A DNA stretch of 64,000 nt from RGIG3528 sp964653855 (GCA_964653855.1 CAZZFV010000001.1:124001-188000); one strand, 5' to 3'; positions 42,894 through 52,429 are shown, counted from the first letter of the stretch. Made by a program: numbers and translations. Notes: a model not told the origin generated them from the letters alone.

Positions 42894-45578
42894 ATGGAAG
42901 TAAACATAAAAGATGTTTCGCCAATGATGGCAAAATATCTTGAAACAAAGGAACAATATAAAGACTGTATTTTGTTTTACAGACTCGGTGACTTTTACGA
43001 AATGTTTTTTGATGACGCACTCACCGCGTCAAGAGAACTGGAACTCACGCTTACGCAAAAAGCATGCGGGCTTTCGGAAAAAGCGCCCATGTGCGGAATT
43101 CCTTATCATGCCGTTGAAAATTATCTCGACTTAATGGTTCAAAAGGGATATAAGGTCGCGATTTGCGAACAGGTTGAAGATCCACGTCAGGCAAAGGGGC
43201 TTGTGAAGCGTGAAGTCACAAGAATAGTTACGCCGGGCACAAATTTAAATCAGAATTTGGGAGACGCATCGCATAATTATCTTATGTGCATTGCGTACGT
43301 GGACGGAGAATTCGGACTTTCTTCGGTTGATGTTTCGACGGGAGAATTTTTGGTTACGGAAGTAAACGAGCTTTCGGACGCACTCGACGAAATAACCCGT
43401 ATTTCTCCGTCAGAAATAATATGCAATTCTTCATGCATACTTTCGGGGCTTGATCTTGAAAAATTAAAAGAAAAGTCAAACATATTTATTACGATTCTCG
43501 AAGACAATTATTTTGACGAAGAAGAATGCGAAAAACTGCTTTGCAATCATTTTAATAAAGACAACATAAATGATCAGATTGAGGGAATTACGACAGGAAA
43601 ACTCGCAAGCGGAGCGCTTTTTAAGTACTTATGCGAAACACAGAAAAATTCGCTGCTTCATATTACGAGGCTCGAAAAATATATTGTCGGAAGATACATG
43701 ATAATCGACAATTCCACACGTCGCAATCTTGAGCTTACGGAAACGATGCGTGATAAGGAAAAGAAAGGGTCGCTTTTCGGAATACTCGATAAAACCAAGA
43801 CTGCGATGGGTGCGAGACTCTTAAAGAATTTTATCGAACAGCCGTTAATAAAAAAGAATGACATTAACTTCCGTCTTGACGCGATAAGCGCACTAAACGA
43901 AAATGCGTTAAACCGCGAGGAACTCATTGAATATCTTGATGCGATTTACGATCTTGAGCGCTTAATGAGCAAGCTTTCATATAAAACCGCAAATCCGCGC
44001 GATATGATTGCGCTTATGACGTCGTTAAAGGTGCTTCCTTTTATTAAAGAAAACATCAAAGAGTACAAATCCGCTTTTTTCACGCAAATGTATTCGGAAA
44101 TTGATGAATTAAAGGACGTTGCGGCGCTTATTGAAGCGGCGGTTGCGGACGACCCTCCCATAAACATAAGAGAAGGCGGCATAATAAAACCCGGATACAA
44201 TGCGGAAGTGGATAGATTAAGACACGCCAAAACCGACGGCAAATCATGGCTTATGGAGCTTGAGGTAAAGGAAAAGGAAGCCACGGGCATAAAGAATCTG
44301 AAGGTTAAATATAACCGTGTTTTCGGATATTATTTCGAAGTGACGAATTCCTATCTTGACCTGGTGCCGAAGGAATGGATAAGAAAGCAGACGTTAACCG
44401 GCGGCGAAAGATACACAAACGAAGAACTTAAACGCGTTGAAGAGGATATCTTGGGAGCGGAAGACAGGCTCACGTCGCTTGAATATAATCTTTTTGACGA
44501 GCTTCGCGATAACGTCGCAGGAGAAGTGCTTCGTATCCAAAAGACGGCAAGGATAATCGCTTATATTGACGTTATGTGTTCGCTTTCGGTTGTCGCATGC
44601 AGAAATAATTATGTGAGACCCGAAATTACGGATGACGGAATGATAGACATAAAATGCGGAAGACATCCGGTTGTCGAAAGCGTTTTGAAAAACGATCTCT
44701 TTATCGAAAACGATGCGTTCCTCGATAACGACGAACACAGAGTCGCGATAATAACGGGCCCCAACATGGCGGGTAAGTCGACATATATGAGGCAAAACGC
44801 TCTTATTGTGCTCATGGCGCAAATGGGATCTTTTGTGCCGGCGGAATCCGCAAAAATCGGAATATGCGACAGAATATTCACGAGAGTGGGTGCGTCAGAC
44901 GATCTTGCAAGCGGTCAGTCGACGTTTATGGTCGAAATGAACGAAGTCGCAAATATCTTAAAGAACGCCACAAAGAAAAGCCTTTTGATACTTGACGAAA
45001 TCGGACGCGGAACAAGCACGTATGACGGACTCAGTATTGCATGGGCGGTTGTTGAATATATTGCGGACGTTAAGCGTCTCGGCGCGAAAGCGTTGTTTGC
45101 GACTCATTACCATGAGCTTACGGAACTTGAGGGAAGACTTAAAGGTGTAAAAAACTATTGCATAGCGGTAAAAGAACAGGGTGACGGAATTATTTTCTTA
45201 AGGAAAATAATTCGTGGCGGCGCCGACAAGAGCTACGGAATACAGGTTGCGCGTCTTGCGGGGTTACCGGACGAAGTACTTAACAGGGCCGAGGAAATTT
45301 CGGAAGAACTCGTCAAAAACGACATAATAACGGAAGATATTTTTGATACCGCATTACATACGGAAAAGAAGCAAAAGAAAAAAGAGACAAGCGTCGATTT
45401 TGTCGGTCAAATGTCGCTTTTTGAAGAGCCGAAAGAGGAAGAAACAACAAAAACTCCCGAATTGAGCTTTGAAAAATGTAAAGAGGTGATCGAAGATCTT
45501 AAGTTACTCGATATTCAGACAATGACACCGCTTGATGCAATGAATGCACTGTATCGTCTTAAGGAAAAATGTAAATGA
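42894..45578 (+). CDS. mutS: DNA mismatch repair protein MutS
   Basis: MutS recognises mismatches and small loops. The 894-residue protein is complete: mismatch-binding domain I with LGDFYEMFFDDA near 31-42 (Phe-x-Glu wedge), connector, lever and clamp, then ATPase with Walker A ITGPNMAGKSTYMRQ near 620 and LLDEIGRGTSTYDGLSIAWA, in part near 700. The C-terminal tail contains QMSLFEEPKEEE, which looks like a beta-clamp binding motif (QMSLF), and ends in the usual MutS tail helix. mutL follows with a 4-base overlap. Confidence 0.98.
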   Translation: MEVNIKDVSPMMAKYLETKEQYKDCILFYRLGDFYEMFFDDALTASRELELTLTQKACGLSEKAPMCGIPYHAVENYLDLMVQKGYKVAICEQVEDPRQAKGLVKREVTRIVTPGTNLNQNLGDASHNYLMCIAYVDGEFGLSSVDVSTGEFLVTEVNELSDALDEITRISPSEIICNSSCILSGLDLEKLKEKSNIFITILEDNYFDEEECEKLLCNHFNKDNINDQIEGITTGKLASGALFKYLCETQKNSLLHITRLEKYIVGRYMIIDNSTRRNLELTETMRDKEKKGSLFGILDKTKTAMGARLLKNFIEQPLIKKNDINFRLDAISALNENALNREELIEYLDAIYDLERLMSKLSYKTANPRDMIALMTSLKVLPFIKENIKEYKSAFFTQMYSEIDELKDVAALIEAAVADDPPINIREGGIIKPGYNAEVDRLRHAKTDGKSWLMELEVKEKEATGIKNLKVKYNRVFGYYFEVTNSYLDLVPKEWIRKQTLTGGERYTNEELKRVEEDILGAEDRLTSLEYNLFDELRDNVAGEVLRIQKTARIIAYIDVMCSLSVVACRNNYVRPEITDDGMIDIKCGRHPVVESVLKNDLFIENDAFLDNDEHRVAIITGPNMAGKSTYMRQNALIVLMAQMGSFVPAESAKIGICDRIFTRVGASDDLASGQSTFMVEMNEVANILKNATKKSLLILDEIGRGTSTYDGLSIAWAVVEYIADVKRLGAKALFATHYHELTELEGRLKGVKNYCIAVKEQGDGIIFLRKIIRGGADKSYGIQVARLAGLPDEVLNRAEEISEELVKNDIITEDIFDTALHTEKKQKKKETSVDFVGQMSLFEEPKEEETTKTPELSFEKCKEVIEDLKLLDIQTMTPLDAMNALYRLKEKCK

Positions 45579-47626
45579 TCAATATTCTTGACAAAAATAC
45601 GATAAACCAAATAGCCGCGGGAGAAGTTATCGAACGCCCGGCGTCCGTTGTGAAGGAACTTGTGGAAAATTCGCTTGATGCGGGTGCGAAAAGCATTACC
45701 GTCGAAATAAAAAACGGCGGGCTCACGCTCATAAGAATCACCGATAACGGAAGCGGAATTTTGAGGGATGACATCAGAAAAGCTTTTTTAAGTCATGCCA
45801 CAAGTAAGATAAAGTCGGCGGAAGACTTATCAAGTGTCAAAAGCCTCGGTTTCAGAGGAGAAGCGCTTCCAAGCATCATGAGTATCGCACGTGTCGAGGT
45901 GCTTACAAAAACAAGCGGCGAGTTTCTCGGCACCCGGTATCAAATAGAGGGCGGAGAAGAAAAGGCTTTTGAAGAGGCGGGATGTCCCGCGGGCACAACG
46001 ATGCTCGTAAAGGATATATTTTTTAATACGCCTGTCAGACGGAAATTTTTAAAGAGCCCCGCCACGGAAGCCGGATATATTACGGAAATCGTCGAAAAAC
46101 TTGCGCTCAGTCACACCGATATTTCGTTTAAGCTTATAAGCAACAATAAGGTTGTGCTTCATACCACGGGAAGCGGTAAATTATCGAATCTTTTTCTTGA
46201 AATTTACGGACTTGACATAGCAAAGGCTCTTATCGATATAAATAAGACGGACACGGAAAACGGGATAATTGTTACCGGAGCCGTTGCAAAGCCATATATT
46301 TCAAGAAGCACAAGAGATTACGAGGCATTTTTTGTAAACGGAAGAAGCGTTAAGTGCAAAGTTCTCCAAAATGCGCTTGAAGACGCTTTTAAGGGATATA
46401 TGATGGGACACAGTTTTCCGGTTGGGGCAATTTATCTTGAGATGCCGCTGGATTCGGTTGATGTAAACGTTCATCCGTCAAAACTTGAACTCAGATTTTC
46501 CGATAACGATCTTGTTTATAAAACGATATACGATGCCGTGCGTGACGCTTTGACCGGTAAAAACATGATTGTCACGGGTGTCTTAAAGGACAGCGAAGAC
46601 ATTAAAAAGGAAAAGGAAGAAAAGACGGAAATGTTAAATTCCGTTCATATTCCCGAGCCTTTTGAACGGGAAGTGTTAAGGGATGTTATGCCGATTATCG
46701 CGGGCGGTTCAAAATTTAATGAGAACAAATGCGAAAACACGGTGTCAAAAACGACGGCGGAAATATATTTAAACGGAAATAAGGAAGAATATAAAGAAGA
46801 GTATAAAAAAGAGTATAAAGAAGAGTATAAAGAAGAGCCCAAAGAGGAATTTAAAGAAAAACTCAGAAATGAACATAATCCGGAAATTTTGAATGAAGGC
46901 TATAATGCGGGTAAAAACGAAATTGAACCGGAAATCAAAACGGAAATTAACGGGGAAAACGAGACAGAAACTTTTACGCTTCAGTCTCCCGTGCAGGAAG
47001 AGTTACAGCTTGATTTATATAAGGCAAATACCGATGAACCCGCCGTAAAAGACAATTTTAAGCTTATCGGTCAGGTGTTTAAGACATATTGGATCATAGA
47101 AATGGAAAATACCATGTTTATGATCGATCAGCATGCTGCTCACGAGAAAGTTCTTTTTGAAAAAACGATGAAGAGATTTCGTGAAAAAAAAGAAACTCTT
47201 ACGCAAAGCATAATGCCGCAAATAATTTCCGTTTCCGAGCGGGCGGCTGAAGTTTTGAAAAAAAACATTTCCGAATTTGTAAAGTTCGGTTTTGAAATAG
47301 AAGAGTTCGGACCGAAAGAATTTAAAATAAGCGGTGTGCCGGCAGACCTTGTAAACGTTAACCCCGAAGAGGTCTTTAATGAAATTTTGGCTAATCTGAT
47401 GGCGGAAAGAAGTACCTTGTCTTCTGAAACAATTTTAGACAGAATAGCCACAATATCCTGTAAAGCCGCCGTAAAAGGAAACAACACGTTATCGTATGCT
47501 GAAGCCGAAAAATTGATTGCGGAAATGCTTACACTCGAAAATCCTTATCATTGTCCGCACGGAAGACCGACAACGATATCGATGACAAAGGACGAGCTTG
47601 AAAAAAAATTTAAGAGAGTACTTTAA
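45575..47626 (+). CDS. mutL: DNA mismatch repair endonuclease MutL
   Basis: MutL couples mismatch recognition to strand incision. The 683-residue protein has the GHKL ATPase N-terminus (NQIAAGEVIERPASVVKELV, DNGSGI, LGFRGEALPS), a long acidic linker (about 345-490), and a dimerisation/nuclease C-terminus. The endonuclease motif DQHAAHEKVLFE near 512 and CPHGRPTTISMTKDELEKKF near 660 are both present, so this is a nicking MutL as expected in organisms without MutH. The linker includes a short tandem KEEY-type repeat (about 403-428). The start overlaps mutS, the stop overlaps miaA by one base. Confidence 0.98.
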   Translation: MINILDKNTINQIAAGEVIERPASVVKELVENSLDAGAKSITVEIKNGGLTLIRITDNGSGILRDDIRKAFLSHATSKIKSAEDLSSVKSLGFRGEALPSIMSIARVEVLTKTSGEFLGTRYQIEGGEEKAFEEAGCPAGTTMLVKDIFFNTPVRRKFLKSPATEAGYITEIVEKLALSHTDISFKLISNNKVVLHTTGSGKLSNLFLEIYGLDIAKALIDINKTDTENGIIVTGAVAKPYISRSTRDYEAFFVNGRSVKCKVLQNALEDAFKGYMMGHSFPVGAIYLEMPLDSVDVNVHPSKLELRFSDNDLVYKTIYDAVRDALTGKNMIVTGVLKDSEDIKKEKEEKTEMLNSVHIPEPFEREVLRDVMPIIAGGSKFNENKCENTVSKTTAEIYLNGNKEEYKEEYKKEYKEEYKEEPKEEFKEKLRNEHNPEILNEGYNAGKNEIEPEIKTEINGENETETFTLQSPVQEELQLDLYKANTDEPAVKDNFKLIGQVFKTYWIIEMENTMFMIDQHAAHEKVLFEKTMKRFREKKETLTQSIMPQIISVSERAAEVLKKNISEFVKFGFEIEEFGPKEFKISGVPADLVNVNPEEVFNEILANLMAERSTLSSETILDRIATISCKAAVKGNNTLSYAEAEKLIAEMLTLENPYHCPHGRPTTISMTKDELEKKFKRVL

Positions 47627-48573
47627 TGAACAACAAACTTGTTATTATTTCCGGGCCGACGGCGGTCGGAAAAACAAAAATATCTGTGGAACTCGCAAAA
47701 AGGATAAACGGTGAAATAATTTCTGCGGATTCGATGCAGGTATATAAACACATGGATATAGGAACGGCAAAAATAACGTCAGAAGAAATGCAAGGCGTTC
47801 CGCATTATTTGATCGATATTCTGGAGCCGAGTGAGGATTTTAATGTCGTAACGTTTAAAAATCTCGCAAGCGAAAAGGTAAAAGAAATTGAGTCACGCGA
47901 CAAGATTCCTATAGTTGTCGGCGGAACGGGATTTTATATACAGGCGCTTCTTTACGATATCGATTTTACGGATAACGACAATGACATGTCTTACCGCACG
48001 GAACTTGAAGCAATCGCAAAAGAAAAAGGAAATTCGGTGTTATACGACATGTTAAAGTCGCTTGACGGGGAGGCTGCGGCGGAGATTCACCCAAACAACG
48101 TAAAACGTGTCATACGTGCTCTTGAATTTTACAAAAAAAGCAATCAGAAGATTTCGGAACACAATAAGACCGAAAGACAAAAAAAGTCTCCTTATGACGC
48201 AAAATATTTTGCTTTGACGGATGAACGAGAAAAAATATATGAAAACATAGAAAAAAGAATTGATAAAATGCTTGAAATGGGGCTTGTGACGGAAGTAAAG
48301 GCTCTCATTGAAACCGGAATTTCGCGCACGGGAACCGCAATGCAAGGGCTCGGATACAAAGAAATCGCGGCATACCTAAACGGTGAAATGAGTTTTGAAG
48401 AGGCAATTTATGTGTTAAAACGCGACACAAGGCATTTTGCGAAAAGACAGCTTACGTGGCTGAGGCGCGAAAAAGACGTAATTTGGTTTGATAAATCGGA
48501 AATTTCGGAAGATCAAATTTTAAATGATATGATAACAGAAATAACAAAGGAAAAAGGTGATACAAATGATTAA
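47626..48573 (+). CDS. miaA: tRNA dimethylallyltransferase MiaA
   Basis: MiaA adds dimethylallyl to A37 of tRNAs reading U-initial codons, drawing on the isoprenoid supply made by dxr/ispG. The 315-residue protein has P-loop IISGPTAVGKTKISVELAK near 5-23, ISADSMQVYKHMDIGTAK near 34, VVGGTGFYIQALLY near 101, and AMQGLGYKEIAAYLNGE near 236. The mutS-mutL-miaA chain is widely conserved. Start and stop overlap both neighbours. Confidence 0.97.
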   Translation: MNNKLVIISGPTAVGKTKISVELAKRINGEIISADSMQVYKHMDIGTAKITSEEMQGVPHYLIDILEPSEDFNVVTFKNLASEKVKEIESRDKIPIVVGGTGFYIQALLYDIDFTDNDNDMSYRTELEAIAKEKGNSVLYDMLKSLDGEAAAEIHPNNVKRVIRALEFYKKSNQKISEHNKTERQKKSPYDAKYFALTDEREKIYENIEKRIDKMLEMGLVTEVKALIETGISRTGTAMQGLGYKEIAAYLNGEMSFEEAIYVLKRDTRHFAKRQLTWLRREKDVIWFDKSEISEDQILNDMITEITKEKGDTND

Positions 48574-49843
48574 AGAAATTTATAAGTCTCTCGGGATAAG
48601 CGCGGAAGTGCTTGATTTTTCGGATAAGGTAATCGATTCCTTAAAGGAAAGATTTGAGGAAATCGACAGGACTGCGGAATATAACCAAATGAAGGTTATA
48701 AGCGCGATGCAAAAAAACAGGCTTTCCGAAATGCATTTTGCCGCATCTTCGGGATACGGTTACAACGATGCGGGAAGAGAAACGCTTGAACAGGTTTATG
48801 CGGATGTTTTTCACACGGAAGCAGCACTTGTTCGTCCTCAAATCACATGCGGCACACATGCGCTTACGATTGCGCTTTCCGCAAACGTTCGTCCGGGTGA
48901 CGAAATATTTTCCCCCGTCGGAAAACCCTACGATACGCTTGAAGGCGTTATCGGAATAAAGGAGCAAAAGGGAAGCCTAAAGGAATACGGCGTAACTTAT
49001 GCGGAAGCCGCGTTGCTTCCGAACGGCGATTTTGATTACGAAACAATCAAAAACAAAATAAACGACAGAACAAAGCTTGTCACGATTCAGCGTTCAAAAG
49101 GCTATGAACCGAGAAAAACTCTCTCCGTAAAGAGAATCGGCGAACTTATTTCCTTTATAAAATCGATTAAGCCGGATGTAATTTGCATGGTTGACAATTG
49201 CTACGGTGAATTTGTCGAAAAAATTGAGCCTACGGACGTGGGAGCCGATATGTGCGTGGGCTCGCTTATCAAAAATCCGGGCGGCGGACTTGCGCCCATC
49301 GGCGGATATATTGCGGGAAGAGAAGATTTGATCGAAAATTGCGCATACAGGCTTACGGCACCGGGACTCGGAAAAGAAGTGGGCGCAACGCTCGGACTCA
49401 ACAAAGACTTTTTTCAAGGGTTGTTCCTTGCACCGACCGTAACCGCGGGCGCGTTAAAGGGTGCGATTTTTGCCGCAAACTTATTTGAAAGAAAAGGCTT
49501 TGAATGTGTTCCTGACGCTACGGAATCGCGTCATGACATAATTCAGGCGATTCGCCTTAAATCCCCCGAAGGCATGATAGCGTTTTGCAAGGGAATACAG
49601 GGCGCTGCTCCCGTTGACAGTTACGTTGTCCCCGAGCCCTGGGCAATGCCCGGATACCATTCCGATGTCATTATGGCCGCCGGAGCGTTTGTGCAAGGTT
49701 CTTCGATCGAGCTTTCCGCGGACGGACCGCTCGACCCGCCGTATGAAATTTATTTCCAGGGCGGACTTACATGGTATCACGCAAAACTCGGCATTATGAA
49801 GGCAATGCAGGAAATGATAAATGCGGGACTTGTAAGAATTTAA
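48566..49843 (+). CDS. ynbB: PLP-dependent YnbB / aluminium-resistance family protein
   Basis: A 425-residue member of the fold type I PLP family usually annotated as methionine gamma-lyase family or aluminium resistance protein, commonly found after miaA (near hfq/glnR) in Firmicutes. Motifs: FAASSGYGYNDAGRETLEQV near 57, RPQITCGTHALTIAL near 87, MVDNCYGEFVE near 211, and GSLIKNPGGGLAPIGGYIAG near 232 with the likely PLP lysine. No experiment-backed function can be read from the sequence. The ATG at 48566 follows AAAAAGG by 8 bases; it overlaps the miaA end by 8. Confidence 0.9.
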   Translation: MIKEIYKSLGISAEVLDFSDKVIDSLKERFEEIDRTAEYNQMKVISAMQKNRLSEMHFAASSGYGYNDAGRETLEQVYADVFHTEAALVRPQITCGTHALTIALSANVRPGDEIFSPVGKPYDTLEGVIGIKEQKGSLKEYGVTYAEAALLPNGDFDYETIKNKINDRTKLVTIQRSKGYEPRKTLSVKRIGELISFIKSIKPDVICMVDNCYGEFVEKIEPTDVGADMCVGSLIKNPGGGLAPIGGYIAGREDLIENCAYRLTAPGLGKEVGATLGLNKDFFQGLFLAPTVTAGALKGAIFAANLFERKGFECVPDATESRHDIIQAIRLKSPEGMIAFCKGIQGAAPVDSYVVPEPWAMPGYHSDVIMAAGAFVQGSSIELSADGPLDPPYEIYFQGGLTWYHAKLGIMKAMQEMINAGLVRI

Positions 49844-49870
49844 TATGTCTTCAAAAAGTAATTTATTTTG

Positions 49871-49899
49871 TTTATTATTTTAAAGATTTGTGATATGAT
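49871..49899 (+). promoter_or_regulatory. Candidate promoter of minCDE
   Basis: A weak -35 TTTATT, 17 bases, then TATGAT (49894-49899) preceded by TGA, an extended -10. This leaves a 5' leader of about 145 bases that contains element C and a long hairpin. Confidence 0.45.
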
Positions 49900-49920
49900 A
49901 TTTAATCAAGGAAAGCATTG

Positions 49921-49968
49921 CTCAACTGATACAAAGGTCAAAATACTTTTTGGCTTCAACATTATCAA
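49921..49968 (+). repeat. Intergenic element copy C (leader of minC)
   Basis: It contains GTCAAAATACTTTTTGGC and TTCAACATTATC (core 49937-49965), 25 of 29 matching copy B at 39957-39985. The left arm has diverged (CTCAACTGATACAAAG), so the hairpin is weaker here. Confidence 0.6.
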
Positions 49969-50004
49969 ATTTGAAAGTAATGATTTTTTATGATTTTATG
50001 ACTT

Positions 50005-50032
50005 TTAAAACCTTTTTGACAAAAGGTTTTAA
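50005..50032 (+). promoter_or_regulatory. Leader hairpin just before minC
   Basis: A perfect 12-base stem TTAAAACCTTTT/AAAAGGTTTTAA with loop TGAC, ending about 6 bases before the GGAGG ribosome site. With no T-run following, it may sequester or space the ribosome site, or be a protein site. Confidence 0.6.
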
Positions 50033-50049
50033 GTGTTTCGGAGGATAAA

Positions 50050-50886
50050 ATGGCGGATATTGTTTCTCTCAAGGGAAATAAATACGGGCTTTCGGTATGC
50101 GTTTCGGAAAATGCCTCCTTTGAAGAAATAAAAAAAGAAACGGCGGTTTGTTTTAAAAACGCTTCGGGAATGTTTAAAAACGAAAAAATCGCCATAGCCT
50201 TTGAAGGACGTGTTCTTTCCGATGACGAAAAAGATGAACTTATCGGTATTATAAAAGACAATTGTTCGCTTGATATCGTGTGCATTATGGATTTTAACCG
50301 CAAGACGGAAGAAATTTTTAAGAATGCGATTTTAAACGCAAAACGCACACAGGATGTAAGCTCGCAGAATATAAGCGCACCGGACATAAGCATAACGGAC
50401 ATAAGCACACCGGATGTGAAAAGAGAAGATTTTCGGGAAAAGGAAGAGAAGATAAAAGCTCTTTCGGAAGAAGTTCCCGAAGACGTGAATTTAAGCTTGC
50501 CTTACGATTTTGACATATCGAAAATCGCGCGTTTCTATAAAGGAAACGTGCGCAGCGGCATGGTAATCAACGAGGAAAGCAGTCTTGTTATTATCGGTGA
50601 CATAAATCCGGGCGGGGAAATTTATTCGGGCGGAAACATCATAATTTTCGGAAGCCTTAAAGGAAAAGCCTTTGCGGGCGTAAACGGAAACAGAAACGCG
50701 TTTGTTTTTGCCCTCAATATGGAACCGATTCAAATCCAGATAGCCGATTTGCTTGGGTGCGCCCGGGATAAAAAGGGCATAAAATCACATGTTTCCGAGC
50801 ATGAACCGAAGATTGCGATGATAAAAGGAAATTCCATAGCAATCGAGCTCGTTTCAAAAAAGGTTCTTAACGACATAACACTTTGA
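50050..50886 (+). CDS. minC: Septum site-determining protein MinC
   Basis: MinC blocks FtsZ assembly away from midcell. The 278-residue protein has an N-terminal domain (1-100, LKGNKYGLSVCVSENASFEE), a linker (about 101-155) with small repeats (SAPDISITDISTPD), and the C-terminal beta-helix: FYKGNVRSGMVINEESSLVI, then GDINPGGEIYSGGNIIIFG near 180-198, FAGVNGNRNAFVFALNMEP, and IQIADLLG. It is longer than Bacillus MinC owing to the linker. GGAGG is 7 bases before the ATG. Confidence 0.95.
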   Translation: MADIVSLKGNKYGLSVCVSENASFEEIKKETAVCFKNASGMFKNEKIAIAFEGRVLSDDEKDELIGIIKDNCSLDIVCIMDFNRKTEEIFKNAILNAKRTQDVSSQNISAPDISITDISTPDVKREDFREKEEKIKALSEEVPEDVNLSLPYDFDISKIARFYKGNVRSGMVINEESSLVIIGDINPGGEIYSGGNIIIFGSLKGKAFAGVNGNRNAFVFALNMEPIQIQIADLLGCARDKKGIKSHVSEHEPKIAMIKGNSIAIELVSKKVLNDITL

Positions 50887-50907
50887 TATTCTTGGAGGAT
50901 TTAATTG

Positions 50908-51690
50908 ATGGGTGAGGTTATTGTAGTCACATCCGGTAAGGGCGGAGTGGGCAAAACCACAACGACGGCAAATGTCGGTACCGGACTTGCAAAATTAGAC
51001 AAAAAAGTTGTTCTTATAGATATGGATATAGGTCTCAGAAACCTCGATGTTGTAATGGGACTCGAAAACAGGATAGTTTACAATCTTGTCGACGTCATAG
51101 AACAAAAATGCAAAATCAGTCAGGCATTCATAAAGGTTAAGGGATATTCAAACTTTTATCTTCTCCCTTGCGCACAGACAAGGGACAAAACATCCGTTTC
51201 TCCCGAACAGATGAAGGAACTTACGGATACACTCAAACAGGAATTTGATTATGTAATACTCGACTGCCCGGCAGGCATTGAACAGGGCTTCAAAAATGCC
51301 ATTGCGGGCGCAGACAGAGCACTTATCGTCACAACACCCGAGGTTTCGGCCGTGCGCGATGCGGACAGAATCATCGGACTTCTCGATTCAAACGAAGTAA
51401 AGCGTTACGATTTGATCGTCAACAGACTTCGTATGGATATGGTAAAGCGCGGTGAAATGATGTCTGCGGAAGATGTGCTTGAGGTACTTTCCGTAAATCT
51501 CATCGGAATAATCCCCGATGACGAAAATATTGTTGTTTCCACAAATACCGGAGTTCCGCTCGTAGGCAACGATTCATTGGCAGGCAAGGCCTTCATGAAC
51601 GTGTGCCGCAGAGTTATGGGTGAAGAGGTTCCTTTCTTAAACCTTGATAAAAAGCAGGGATTTTTCGCCAAAATTTTCGGCAGGAAATAA
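50908..51690 (+). CDS. minD: Septum site-determining ATPase MinD
   Basis: MinD binds the membrane when ATP-bound and recruits MinC. The 260-residue protein has the deviant Walker A VTSGKGGVGKTTTTANVG near residues 6-23, DMDIGLRNLDVVMGLEN near 39, and LDCPAGIEQGF near 118. The C-terminal amphipathic membrane-targeting helix is GFFAKIFGRK. The ATG at 50908 is preferred because GGAGG is 9 bases upstream; a TTG three bases earlier adds one residue only. minC, minD and minE form one operon. Confidence 0.98.
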   Translation: MGEVIVVTSGKGGVGKTTTTANVGTGLAKLDKKVVLIDMDIGLRNLDVVMGLENRIVYNLVDVIEQKCKISQAFIKVKGYSNFYLLPCAQTRDKTSVSPEQMKELTDTLKQEFDYVILDCPAGIEQGFKNAIAGADRALIVTTPEVSAVRDADRIIGLLDSNEVKRYDLIVNRLRMDMVKRGEMMSAEDVLEVLSVNLIGIIPDDENIVVSTNTGVPLVGNDSLAGKAFMNVCRRVMGEEVPFLNLDKKQGFFAKIFGRK

Positions 51691-51706
51691 CGGGAGGGAG
51701 TAAATC

Positions 51707-51991
51707 ATGGGATTATTCGGCTGGAAAAGCAAAAATAAAACCTCAAAAAAGTCGGGATCGGACGCAAAGAACAGGTTGAAGCTTGTTCTTTATTCCGAGC
51801 ATCAGGGTTTGCCTCCGGAAACAATCGAGCAAATCAAAACCGACATTATTTCCGTTATATCCAAATATGTTGACGTCGACATAGAAAATTTTGACATCAA
51901 GATCTCTCCCGACGGAAAAGACACGGGAAATAACGGACCTTCTCTTATGGCAAATATTCCGATTAAAGAAAAGGAAAAAATGAGAAGGTAA
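51707..51991 (+). CDS. minE: Cell division topological specificity factor MinE
   Basis: MinE stimulates MinD ATPase and drives pole-to-pole oscillation. The 94-residue protein begins GLFGWKSKN (membrane-targeting amphipathic end), has the MinD-interacting stretch AKNRLKLVLYSEHQGLPPE near 24-42, and a C-terminal dimer domain (ISKYVDVDIENFDIKI, LMANIPI). GGAGGG precedes the ATG. Its presence, together with DivIVA at 55 kb, means both types of Min-positioning protein are encoded. Confidence 0.95.
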   Translation: MGLFGWKSKNKTSKKSGSDAKNRLKLVLYSEHQGLPPETIEQIKTDIISVISKYVDVDIENFDIKISPDGKDTGNNGPSLMANIPIKEKEKMRR

Positions 51992-52021
51992 AAATTCACC
52001 TTTTGAAAGCGAGGTCTTTTT

Positions 52022-52429
52022 ATGCAAATGAATATCGGTTTGGTTGCGCATGATGCAAAAAAGAAGCTTCTTCAAAGTTTTTGCATAGCATATAAGGGAA
52101 TACTCATAAAGCATAACCTTTTTGCAACCGGCACAACCGGAAGAATGATTGAAGAGGGTGTGGGACTCACCGTACATAAATACCTTGCGGGACATCTTGG
52201 CGGACAGCAGCAAATGGGAGCTCAGATAGAAAATAACGAGATAGACATGGTTATTTATTTGAGAGATCCCCAAAATCCCAAGGCACATGAGCCGGATGTA
52301 TTTGATATTATCAGGCTTTGCGATATTCACAATATTCCTTTCGCAACAAATATCGCAACCGCCGAACTGCTTGTAAGAGCTCTTGACAGAGGCGATTTGA
52401 ACTGGAGAGAGCTATACAGGAACTCATAA
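52022..52429 (+). CDS. mgsA: Methylglyoxal synthase
   Basis: MgsA converts dihydroxyacetone phosphate to methylglyoxal, a bypass used when phosphate is short. The 135-residue protein has NIGLVAHDAKKKLL near 4, the phosphate-binding ATGTTGRMIEE near 35, GHLGGQQQMGAQIENNEID near 57-75 with a catalytic Asp region, and DPQNPKAHEPDVFDIIRLCD near 83 with the conserved His/Asp. It follows minE by 30 bases and is probably co-transcribed; a minCDE-mgsA arrangement is, as I recall, common in Clostridia. Confidence 0.95.
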   Translation: MQMNIGLVAHDAKKKLLQSFCIAYKGILIKHNLFATGTTGRMIEEGVGLTVHKYLAGHLGGQQQMGAQIENNEIDMVIYLRDPQNPKAHEPDVFDIIRLCDIHNIPFATNIATAELLVRALDRGDLNWRELYRNS

